DNA of 64,000 nt from Thuidium tamariscinum (lineage: Eukaryota; Streptophyta; Bryopsida; Hypnales; Thuidiaceae), in the NCBI GenBank assembly GCA_947034885.2, contig OX344751.2, positions 14,260,001 to 14,324,000 on the forward strand, written 5' to 3'. The position numbers were made by a program, and so were the translations under genes. Under the pieces are notes generated by a model, which saw only the letters and a list, made by a program, of their open reading frames with translations, was not told the origin of the DNA and did no database searches. Below are positions 33,457 through 42,555 of the stretch, one piece after another; within the stretch, counting starts at the first letter, position 1, and every line of letters begins with the position of its first letter.

Positions 33457-35671
33457 ATGGCTACAGACAGCGGTGCAGGTATTGATGGGATGAATTCAGG
33501 AGGTGACCAGAAAAAGCGAAATAAAGTGAAGGGGACTACACATGGACTACACTATGAAATTTTGGATGATCCGAACATCATAGCAGAGAGTGGTTGGGAA
33601 AATGAGACCGCAGATTATTGGACCTCTAAACTATGTAAGCAGTACATTAAAATGTACCACATCAACAAGTTGTGGCCTTGGGATGCACACGCACGCTAGA
33701 CTGCGGATTTCAACTATAAACCACACAGTTGCATTGACCCGCACTTTGTCCATTGAGCGACAGAGGTGTGGAGGGCCATGTTTGGCCCTAAACCAATGTC
33801 TAAAGGGTACATCAACTACAGCTTGGCGTCCATGGTGTATGCAGAACTGAGATTGAAACGCAAGGTGGATTGGAGCACGTTCCAAACAACAAAGAAGAAT
33901 CCTCTACTACTGTAGCAAAATCAAAAGGATATTCCTGATTCCTGGCCGCAGACGGCGCAGAGGGTACAACCAATCTTACAAAATCCAGCAACGCCTACAA
34001 CGATGGCCTTAGCAAGCGCATGTGCGAAACCGCAGTTGGATTCGAGGGAGACGACATCGAAAGTTATGAACGTTTCTGCGGTTCATGTGAATGACCAAAA
34101 CAAATCTCCCAACCGGGAAGAGCTCGTCAACAAAAATGGTGGCCCGTCTTCTCCGAAGACAGACCCCACGGACGAAGAGGTTGTAGGGGCCAATGTCACA
34201 ATTGGACATTATATAGACAACGGTGTTTTAGATAGTTTGGGATATGCAGCTCCAAATCCACAGTTGCCAACATCGGAGAGCCCATTGTGTACTCCAATCA
34301 TGCATTCAAGACACTAGAAGAAAACCCTGTTAGAATTTCAGAAATCACGTCATGTAGTTTGTGTTGTGGTCATGTTGCAAAACGCAGTCAAAATGCTGTG
34401 AAAACACAAAAAAACGCAGAAAAATGTTTTTTCTGCGTTTTTTTGTGTTTTCACAGCATTTTGACTGCGTTTTGCAACATGACCACAACACAAACTACAT
34501 GACGTGATTTCTGAAATTCTAACAGGGTTTTCTTCTAGTGAGAGGACCTGTCAAGAACGAATGTACAACAACCCAATGCTGCAAAGACGAATGTGATAGT
34601 GGATACATATGAGTTTATAAAAAAGTATCCACATTTGTCAAGTTTAGACTCAACTAGCTTCAAGAATCTTGTTGCAATGCCACAGATTCCGCATTTGGAA
34701 GGCTTGCTTGACCTTAGTATCAAGTGGAAGACAGTTGAAGAACGTTTGTTTCCATTTGAGCAACGGACTCAACAGAACGAGCCGGAAAGCAGTACTCCAC
34801 CGAAGAAAGTATATTGACCCGCTGACTTTCCACATGCCGCTCTGGCATTGACAAGAACTGCCACATGGATAGATGAATTGGCTCCAAGGGTTGGTGCGTT
34901 TGCCGATGAATTAGCATCCCTAGCTCCTACACTATTGAGCGATGCGACGGCTTTCCTGCACTTCACCAATCAAATGTTACCAATTCTCATGTCCGCGATT
35001 CATTGTGAAGAAAGCATGTTGAATTGAAGGAGGAGCTAAAAGACAGTGCAAGAGAAATTATAATGTTGAAGACTGAGCTCAACAAGGAACTAGAAAAACC
35101 CGAATACGAGGAAAGGATTCAAAGGACGGTTGAATCATTGAAATGTATTGAACCAAGTCAAGGGACTCAAGGTAGCGATCAACTCTCTCTTCCAATGGAC
35201 AAGGGCAAAGCTCATGTCGAGCCAGACCAACAAACTTTGCCGATTGGCCGTAAAAGTTGGCTTGACTTGCAAAAAGAATTGGACCAGTCCAATGCCGAAA
35301 AAGCCCTTCTTCAGTCCAAGTTGGATCAAATGATACGAGTGCAGGCCATGGATGAATATTTGCCTAGGAGCGGATCGGAGTCTCGTTGGTTGGGATGGGT
35401 ACAAAAACTTCAAGACCCACCCTTATTAGCAGCTCGAGAAATGAACAAGCTTCGTACGATTGCATTGAAGGGTAACGATGAATGCAATGCCGTCGAGAAA
35501 CATTTGAAGAAGTTCGAGAGCGAGGTGGATCGCCATCCAATTGAGAGTGCTTCAATCACATGTTGGGGAAACACAGATGCTATGATGGAGCGCTTGAACC
35601 ACACAAAGAAAGCGGAGGGTGGAAATATCAATTGGGCCTTGGAAGTAGAGGAAGGATGGGTCCCTTACTAA
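33457..35671 (+). pseudogene. Cargo gene S2: conserved unknown domain plus coiled coil
   Basis: From ATG 33457 one frame runs to the MITE at 34312 with stops TAG 33697, TGA 33754 and TAG 33913. The domain CKQYIKMYHINKLW, DPHFVH-stop-ATEV, MVYAELRLKRKVDW is paralogous to gene S1 on the other strand, and TGA follows HFVH in both. After the MITE and a frameshift, the region near 34590-35010 contains a segment like FADELASLAPTLLSD. From 35024 a Leu/Lys/Glu-rich coiled coil follows (LKEELKDSAREIIMLKTEL, KSWLDLQKELDQSNAEKALL). The TAA at 35669-35671 is in frame with the RING segment that follows, so S2 and the RING part may once have been one protein. Function unknown. Confidence 0.6.
34312..34540. 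mobile_element. Palindromic CACTA-type MITE
   Basis: 229 bp, almost perfectly self-complementary over its whole length with a minimal loop near 34425. It begins CACTAGAAGAAAACCC and ends with the reverse complement ...CTTCTAGTG. It is flanked by the 3-bp duplication aga (34309-34311 and 34541-34543). CACTA ends and a 3-bp TSD place it with CACTA elements. It encodes nothing and interrupts gene S2. Confidence 0.9.
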
Positions 35672-35710
35672 ACGCTTTCAGCACACATCAACAATAAGGA
35701 GAAGCGTGTT

Positions 35711-36823
35711 ATGCATAATTTTGATGCAGGTCATAAAATGTTGGATGGTATTTGTACAGTTTGCCAATACGCTTTTGGACCTGAAGGAGCCATAACCTTG
35801 GGCCATTGTGGCCACACTTTTCACATGCGGTGCATCATTCAAGCATCAATGTTTAGCTCGGTTTGTGCCGAATGTCGTTCTCCTTTGAGTCCTAGGTTTT
35901 ATGAATTGTTTGGACTCTTGGATGTTATGCCCCCCGGCCAGGAATACAATAGGTGGACCCTTCCATTGGACCAAGGGCCATACGAATTTGTGAATTATAA
36001 GCATTGGGGAAAACTTCTACAATGGAACCCAACAGAACGGAAGCATGCATTGTACGATGAAGTTGATGGTCCAGTGGATGCTTTCAATTGGATGACCCAA
36101 ACGAACGAGGTGGAAATACGTGCCCATTCAATTGACGATGATGAGGGTCGTGAATTGTTTTGTCGCAATATGGGGGGGCATTGGAGCGTGCAACGTAATA
36201 AGTTCTTCCGGTTTCCAGAGAAGCACGTGGAGAAAACAAAAGGTGGAGAATGGGTTGCCGTGGAGGATTCAGAAGAATTCAAGGAACAATATGCGGCATA
36301 CAACCACGGTTTGATAGGTCGGGCCTTGTTGTTGTCAAAGTTGGAAGAAGCTGCTAAATATCGTGCTTCCGTGGACATAGATGCGGAATGGAACACAAGC
36401 GAACCAATGGTGGAGGTGGTGGAGGCGTTTGACCGGCGGGTTGGGGAAATTATAAAGTAGTAGAGGACACTTCTATTCGAAGGATGTACAACCGAAAAAT
36501 CATTGAATGAATTCTCATTTGAAGTGGCCAACAAAGTGGTAAACGAGGTCTTACTTCGATTGCAGTCTACTTTGTCAGCCTTGAAGTTGAGGTCTGTAGA
36601 TTTGACTCCCAAAAGAGAGAAGAAACGGAAGTTGGAAGATGATGATGATTATACAATGGACATAGCAGAAGCATTCAAAGTAGTTGAGTGGATTAACAAA
36701 TCCGCACGGCTAGCTAGCCCTGAGGCCCAAGCTCGTCGAGAAAGTCTAAGAAGTGTAGCTCGACGCACTAAAGATGAATCGTCTCGTAGTTCGGGAGAGG
36801 GTAGTAGTAGTAAAACAAAGTAG
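35711..36823 (+). pseudogene. RING-H2 segment with basic C-terminal tail
   Basis: An open block of 249 codons has a RING-type zinc finger near its start. The first pair is CTVC, then HCGHTFHMRC supplies the middle ligands, then CAEC follows about ten residues later, the C-x2-C...C-x-H-x2-H-x2-C...C-x2-C pattern of RING-H2 ubiquitin ligases. The rest has no recognised domain. It ends in a double stop (TAG TAG at 36458-36463), but the same frame reopens (LNEFSFEVANKVVNEVLL) and runs to 36823 with a basic, nuclear-signal-like KREKKRKLEDDDD. The frame is also shared with the coiled-coil block upstream across the TAA at 35669. If expressed it would be predicted to recruit an E2 enzyme; the target is unknown. 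Confidence 0.65.
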
Positions 36824-37814
36824 ACATGGACCTATACGTTTTATATGAGTTTTTGATTGAACCATCGTATTGTATGGACTATGGATGGTTAGATGGTGAT
36901 GTGGATTTTAGAAGGATAGAGCAATACTAGGTAAACGTACACAGAATATGCTTTGACTTATTATCAGTTTTTAATATGAACATATATATGGAATTATTTA
37001 TCTATCTATTCATTTATCTATCTATTTATGTATGTATCAATTAGTCAATGTACGTATTCACTATGCACAATACTTTTTGATGTGGAATGTATGCTATTAG
37101 AGGTATGGTATTGGATGTAAGAAATTATGATTGAATATTATAATCTTTGAATTCTTAATTGATTTTGATTTGTTTTGTTTCTGTATATGATCTCTAATAT
37201 GCCTAGTTTCAATTGGCATGGTTACCATGCAGAAAAAGAAATACACAACTTATAAAAATGTTTGTTGTTTGTTCAATTTGAACAAATTCGTCGAAGCTCA
37301 AAATAGGCCTTGGACATTTATGGGTAAACACTAGAGGTGTTTCCAATAAAATATTATTTTTAGTAAACATGTATAGTTGTGAAATAATTTCTAAGAACTA
37401 CTTCTGTTGGTAGATTTGAAGTTGCTTTCTATGAGCAAATCCTTAGAACTTGAAATTTGGCATACATATTATCAACATAGAGATGATCTCATACCAAGAA
37501 TTTTATGGCCAAATTTTAATTTCTCAATCTTTGCTTCTTTGGAAGGGTGTCAAAGTTGGTAGCATTGGAATTTTAGTCACAACCACACATGTACGTAGAT
37601 TTTGAAATATCTTTTTCTGGGCAAATCTTTTGGCCTTGAAATTTGACGCATGTGTTATTAACATAGAGACGATCTTGTGCAGAAAATTAAATGTAAAAAA
37701 AACAATTTTTGAGCCCTAGGGAGGGCATCAAAGATGGCAGCAGCAGGGGATTTTTTTTCCATGTGACAGCAAGAATTCGTAAATGAAGTAGACCTTACTG
37801 TATATGTTTTATGC
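36824..37814. other. AT-rich stretch downstream of the RING segment
   Basis: No ORF is supported. It contains a degenerate tetranucleotide run, tatctatctattcatttatc, near 36999-37035. Two related passages near 37430-37520 and 37600-37690 share phrases such as gagcaaatcctt/gggcaaatctttt, cttgaaatttg and ttatcaacatagagatgatct, suggesting a diverged duplication. Confidence 0.5.
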
Positions 37815-37970
37815 ACGGTCAGTCCGCCTGGACTGAAGTCGCCGTCCGCCCCGACCGAACTGGCCGTCTGCCCTGACCGATTTTGCCATCCGCTTCGATT
37901 CAGCGACTATTGCAACGGGTATTTGACTGTCTGCCCCAACGGTCAGCTGCGCTCAGTTTACTATAAGTAG
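37815..37970 (+). promoter_or_regulatory. GC-rich cluster E, putative promoter of the hAT transposase
   Basis: Two exact GTCCGCC motifs (agtccgcctgg, ccgtccgcccc) occur with several variants (ccgtctgccc, ccatccgctt). A TATA-like CTATAAGTAG lies at 37961-37970, about 230 bp upstream of the transposase ATG. It is the weakest cluster but is in the same relative position as the others. Confidence 0.55.
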
Positions 37971-38923
37971 ACTGAGAGAAGTCATTTGTAAGCACTCCTG
38001 ATGAACTGAACACTAAGATTTCCAAGGGCTAGGCGTTGCAAATTTATTTGTGTCCCTTGCTTGGTAATGCATAGTTTGGTGGAAGGGGGGGCTTTCATTT
38101 TGAAGGCTTTTTGCACTCAGTGCTTATTTGATTGTAGACTTTTACAACACAGTGCTAACGTTACCAATTACAATTGAAGGGAAAAAGAATTCAATATGAG
38201 CAAAGACTTCACCACTTGGTACACGATCCCGGAAACAAACAAAATACAATGCAAGGCTTGCAAGTGTGTGTTCGCCCGAAAAAACTAGCCGTATGTTGAG
38301 CCACTTGGGATACGAAGGCCCTACGGGACAGCGTGATAGGGGCATCGGCTTGTGCTCGTAGTTGACATCCAGAACAAAATCCTTATTTGTTAATTGCAAA
38401 GGGCTGTTTCCAAAAAGACCTGTTGCGGACGGAACGGATGGCAACGACATGCCAATGTCCACAAGCAATCTTTTAAATGATAGGGGCACGCCGTGTTCTA
38501 CGCAAGAAGATTCATGTACCGCACCGGAAGAAGTGGTCGCTGTGGGTTTGCAAATAACTCCAAATACGGAATCAGGTGGTAATCAGCATACTTCGAGGGC
38601 ATCAAGCAGTAGGCCTGCAACGCAGAGTAGGCTAGTGGATGGATTTGATGAAGTCAACAGACGCAAATTACATGCAACGTGGGCTCATTTTTTTTATTCG
38701 GCGAATATACCATTTTCAGTAGCTCACAATCCAGCCTTCCGGGAAGCGGTGAAGTTGACGGCTGAGTTTAAAAAGTCCTACACTCCTCCATCATACAATG
38801 ATCTGCGACATAAATTGCTTGAGCAAGCGAAGTCAGATATTCAAACGAAGTTGCTTCTGAGGACTGAAGACAGTGTGAGGAAGTTCGGAGCAACAGTGTC
38901 TTTTGATGGATGGAGCTCGGTGA

Positions 38924-38928
38924 CAAAC
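38924..38928. repeat. 5-bp TSD of 3.6-kb element copy 2, left
   Basis: caaac directly precedes TGTGGCAAG and recurs at 42556-42560 directly after GCGACA. Joining the flanks restores the hAT transposase frame at SSVTN-RPLIN. Confidence 0.93.
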
Positions 38929-39250
38929 TGTGGCAAGACATATTTTTGATCTTTCCATTTAAAGTCAGTATGGAGCGGAAACTCCGGAAAGTCGAAAATT
39001 TAGCAACCGGATTTGTTCAGGGAACGGGTAAGATCCAGAAGTAGTACCAGATAATGTTGTAGAGACCGGTGGCAGAATAATTCCGGTTTATTACGACGGA
39101 ATACCGGAACGGAAAAATTCCGGACCCTACAGAACGGATTCTATCCGGATTAAGTCCCAGAACGGAACGAATGATTTCCGGACTTGGACCGATCGGATGA
39201 GAACGGGAACGGATGATCAGGAACGGAAGACCGGATCCATTTCTGGAAAG

Positions 39251-39258
39251 TATATAAG
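39251..39258 (+). promoter_or_regulatory. TATA box of the 3.6-kb element
   Basis: TATATAAG, conserved in copy 1 within an otherwise diverged region. It lies about 355 bp upstream of the ORF start at 39610. The stretch around it (ttctggaaagtatataaggc) is essentially identical in both copies, which argues for function. Confidence 0.7.
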
Positions 39259-39609
39259 GCCTGACATTTTCAGTTGGCCCATTTGCTCTCAGGCGCTTCG
39301 TTGTGTGTTTTTCAACCCTTAGCGTTTTCCGCCTTTTCTGTGAGTTGGTTTTCCGCGCGTGTTTGGTGGCGCAATTTTCTGTGACGCGGCTGTTAGTATT
39401 AGCAGCGGTTGTTTTGTCAGAGCGGGCAGTTGTCAGCGGCGCGGGTTTCAGACTGTGCGCTGAGGCGCTGGTGTGTGGAGAGGAGTGTGTGTGTGTATGT
39501 GCAGGTGGTTATTACGGGCAGATTACTTTTGTATTTGTGATTGTGAGTGTGTGTGAGGAACGGGACGTGCGGCTAGGAGAGGAGTGAGGTAGTTTTCCGG
39601 ATAGTTGCC

Positions 39610-41292
39610 ATGCCGCAGCTACGCCAGAAGAGAACCGAGTCCACTACACCCCCACCCTCAGGGATAAAGCTGAAGAAAGTAGTTCCGCTCATCCCTTCCA
39701 CAGAGCCGGAGAAAAGCAACTTGATGGCGGACTTAACCGCAATGGGGTGTCTAGGGTTAGCAGAGATACCCTGGGGTTTCAAGGAGGAGCGGATGGTGAA
39801 GGAGCTGAAGGGCAAGGTGTCGAATCAGTTCGACAACACGGCGCGGGGAATGCCGCACAAATGGACGGAGGCGCACTGGAGGGCCGTATACGGGTTCAAA
39901 CACCAGGGGCACGGACCGGCCGGGAGGAAGGTAGACTTTCTCCAAAACAAGTTTAGTGGCACCCCTCACCCGAAGGACGGATACCGGATCATGGACTGCA
40001 ACGAAGACAGGCATAGGCGCCTGTTGAAGTTTCTGCTTCCGGTCCTTCATCCGGAGAAACCAACCCGGATCACAATCGGCCTGGCCAACACCATTTTCGG
40101 TGCGCTGATCGGAGACCGGAAAGTGGACTGGGGCCGGATCATACAGGACCTGATCACCCGGTTACTGAAGAACCTCGGAGGGAGTAGGGCAACTCCGATC
40201 TCCCCCTACCTCTTCCACCTCTACCACCATCTACAACTCCTTTCGGATACGGAAGAGAAGATGTGGCACACCCAGAAGATAGTCTTGACGTACGGGGAGA
40301 CGTCAACGGATGATGAGGAGAGCTCCGAGTCCGAGACAGAGCGGGAGGACTCGGATAAGGGAGAGGAACCGGAAGTTCCGCTCGTGAAGCGGCAGAAGAC
40401 CACACCGCCGAACACGAGGGGATCTCCTCCGGTCCGACACAATCCGGGAACGGAAGGCAGAGTGGAACCATCCGAACCGGGTCAGGCCGAACCAGCAACA
40501 GAGGAAACGGATCCCAGTGATCCGTTCGTGCAACTGACGGAAATCCTGTGCAACATCCGAGCGGATTGGGAGGTCAAGCGGATCGTCCTAGAGAACATCG
40601 CGGGGATGGTCAATGGCAAACCGGATCATACTCTTCCGACCGTGGTAGGGAATTGCATCGCCTCGCCTGCGGATCTCGCCAAGTTGGAGGAGGAAAACCG
40701 GAAACTTCAGGAGGAAGTTGACGGTTTGAAGGCGGAGCTCCTTGTTCTCAGGGACAACGAGGCCGCTACCAAGGAGATGGCGGCAGAGACCGTCAAATTG
40801 GCGGAGCACGTGAAGGCAACATTCGGGGAACCCGGATCGGCTGTCATCCGGGCTCAACTGTTTGACGAAGAAGTGCACAAGGAGAAGAAACTATCCGGAA
40901 GCCGGATAGTCCGGATTCTGTCCGACTTCTCCGAAAAGGTGGAGACGACTTTGGTGAAGGTTCGGGAGGCGGCCGAACGGATGGAAGACTGTAGCTGGAG
41001 ACTGACGGAAATTCCGGTCAGACTCTCCGATCTGTCTCTACCGGATATTTCCAAAGGGTTGCCTCAGAGACCAGGGAAGGACAGGACGCCGCAATCCAAA
41101 AAGTCAGGGCGAGCGTCAACGGGCAACCGGGAGGCGGCAATTCAGTTGTCGGAGTCTCCTGCGAGTCCGATTACTGGAGCTCCGGTTGCAACAGACGGAG
41201 AACGGAATCGGAACCTCACCGAGGTCTTCGAGCAGATCAGTAGGGCGGAAAGCCCGACTATAGGATCTAGGGTAGCAAAGCCGGATACGTAG
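39610..41292 (+). CDS. Coiled-coil protein of the 3.6-kb element, intact 560 residues
   Basis: This is the longest intact gene in the window. The start (gccATGccgcag) follows a TATA box by 355 bp. I do not recognise the family. Residues about 55-220 form a conserved, basic, Trp-rich domain (MPHKWTEAHWRAVYGFKHQG, DCNEDRHRRLLKFLLPVLHP) of globular appearance. Residues about 230-260 are acidic and Ser-rich (SSESETEREDSDKGEE). Residues about 355-395 are a strong coiled coil (LEEENRKLQEEVDGLKAELL). A Ser/Arg/Lys-rich tail follows. There is no zinc knuckle, RT, protease or DDE signature. Candidate roles are a Gag-like protein or a DNA-binding accessory protein acting on the subterminal GGAACGG motifs; both are speculation. 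Copy 1 holds a homologue with two nonsense codons. Confidence 0.8.
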   Translation: MPQLRQKRTESTTPPPSGIKLKKVVPLIPSTEPEKSNLMADLTAMGCLGLAEIPWGFKEERMVKELKGKVSNQFDNTARGMPHKWTEAHWRAVYGFKHQGHGPAGRKVDFLQNKFSGTPHPKDGYRIMDCNEDRHRRLLKFLLPVLHPEKPTRITIGLANTIFGALIGDRKVDWGRIIQDLITRLLKNLGGSRATPISPYLFHLYHHLQLLSDTEEKMWHTQKIVLTYGETSTDDEESSESETEREDSDKGEEPEVPLVKRQKTTPPNTRGSPPVRHNPGTEGRVEPSEPGQAEPATEETDPSDPFVQLTEILCNIRADWEVKRIVLENIAGMVNGKPDHTLPTVVGNCIASPADLAKLEEENRKLQEEVDGLKAELLVLRDNEAATKEMAAETVKLAEHVKATFGEPGSAVIRAQLFDEEVHKEKKLSGSRIVRILSDFSEKVETTLVKVREAAERMEDCSWRLTEIPVRLSDLSLPDISKGLPQRPGKDRTPQSKKSGRASTGNREAAIQLSESPASPITGAPVATDGERNRNLTEVFEQISRAESPTIGSRVAKPDT

Positions 41293-42555
41293 GTATTAGG
41301 ACTTTCCTGTTTTTGTAGTTTTTAACTTAGGAACGGATCAGGAGGAAATCCGGTCCGGTTTAGGAACTTGGAGCGGGTTGGAATCCGTTCCGGTTCAGAA
41401 GTAGGTAGGAACGGATCCGCCGAGCGTTAATCGCGGCGGACTTGTATGGCGCTTTTTGCTTTTTGCCCATTATTTAAGTCAGTCCCCTCGCGGTGGACTG
41501 GGAGTCTTTTCCTTTGCATTATCTTTGTGTATTCTATTCCCTCTTGCTTTGCGCGTGTATCTCCCGGGTTTGGCAGGGCGGCGTGACGCGGAGTTAGGAA
41601 GGCGCAAGTGGTTTTGCAGGCGACGTTCTCCCTTTGGTGTTTATTTTTCGCGTCTGAGTATATGAGAACGGGTAGAGAAGAGTTGGGAGTAATTCTAGTG
41701 CCTCAGTGCTTCTAGGACTTAAGATTCCGGGTGAGAAAGCCGTTGTTAGGCTAGACGAGAGGGAGGGATTCCTTAATCGTGCTAGAGCTCCTGGGTGGGA
41801 AACCCAGTTGAGTGTCCGATCTCCTGTGAGGTCTCACCGTCTTTGTGGCAAACGGAAGAGTTCCGGTTGACGTTGGAACGGACGGATACACTTGTAGCCA
41901 CCTGGCTCCCCAGGAACGGAAAGTAGTGTCAAAGTCGTTGTAGTATGAGAAGATCGTACGGGGGATCTCTGTGTGACCTACAGTCCGGATCTTTGTCTGG
42001 ATTGTTGTGAGGGATCAAACCGGATCTAAAGTATTTTTAGAATTAACAGGTAGAAAGTGGGTCTTCAGCCACTATAAGTCACGGAAGGAGCGGTGGGCCT
42101 ACCGCTCACAAAATCAAGCGGCGACCCCTCTGATGGTAAAACAGAGGCAAAGCTAAACCGGATTGAGGAACGGGTGTGGACGGATCATCCGGAACGGATT
42201 GATCCAGAGAGGAAACCAGGAGCGGAACTCGTTAGGGAGCGGATCCGTTGCAGTCTGACGGAACGGATAAAATCCGGGAAACCGGAAAAGTGAAGGAACG
42301 GATCCGTTCCGGACCAGATTGCTAGAATATCAGTTTTGAACGGGATAACGGGTTGTCGTCTCGGGTTGTTTGTGTATTTCCGGTTCTAGATCTAGAACCG
42401 AATTATAGAGTTTTGGGAGCTGTCCTATCTTAATCGCTTAACTAAGCCAGATACTTCACAAAATCTCGCGGGTTCGATCTTTAGAGTCACTTAGTTATAC
42501 TCTACAGTGATTTTTGTGAGTATAATAGGGAATTTACTTACCCTGTGTTGCGACA
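41293..42555 (+). other. 3' non-coding part of the 3.6-kb element
   Basis: About 1.26 kb with no ORF of note. It holds TATTTAAG (41471-41478), repeated GGAACGG-type motifs, GGAACGGATCCGTTCC (42295-42310), the 20-bp palindrome at 42381-42400, and gcgggttcgatctttag near 42468, which superficially resembles a tRNA B box. If the element is an LTR, the region after 41471 would be R and U5. Confidence 0.5.
42381..42400. repeat. Perfect 20-bp palindrome in the 3.6-kb element, copy 2
   Basis: cggttctagatctagaaccg, identical to that in copy 1 at 14471-14490 although the surrounding DNA has diverged. Confidence 0.85.

Larger units (their letters stand above)
38929..42555 (+). mobile_element. 3.6-kb TGT...ACA element, copy 2 (coding frame intact)
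   Basis: 3627 bp from TGTGGCAAGACA to TTGCGACA, with TSD caaac. The two ends form an imperfect 12-bp inverted repeat (TGTGGCAAGACA against TGTCGCAACACA, two mismatches). No direct repeat of LTR size was found between its first 680 and last 1260 bases. It has a TATA box (39251), one 560-codon ORF (39610-41292), a second TATA-like TATTTAAG (41471), many GGAACGG/CCGTTCC motifs in both flanks, and two perfect palindromes near the right end. It is inserted within the hAT transposase. Two readings are open: a protein-coding solo LTR of a retrotransposon, or a non-autonomous or novel DNA transposon. Confidence 0.88.

Noticed and set aside
33460-34311. CRISPR array or prokaryotic origin for the window
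   Set aside because: No direct-repeat and spacer arrays, and all recognisable genes are eukaryotic transposon genes with introns or poly(A).
41844-41852. TGTGGCAAA as the start of a 3' LTR inside the 3.6-kb element
   Set aside because: Similarity to the element start stops after eight bases, so no LTR-sized direct repeat is supported.
42465-42490. tRNA or SINE-like B box (gggttcgatc) in the 3.6-kb element
   Set aside because: No A box at the proper distance, no cloverleaf, and the consensus GGTTCGANNCC is not completed.
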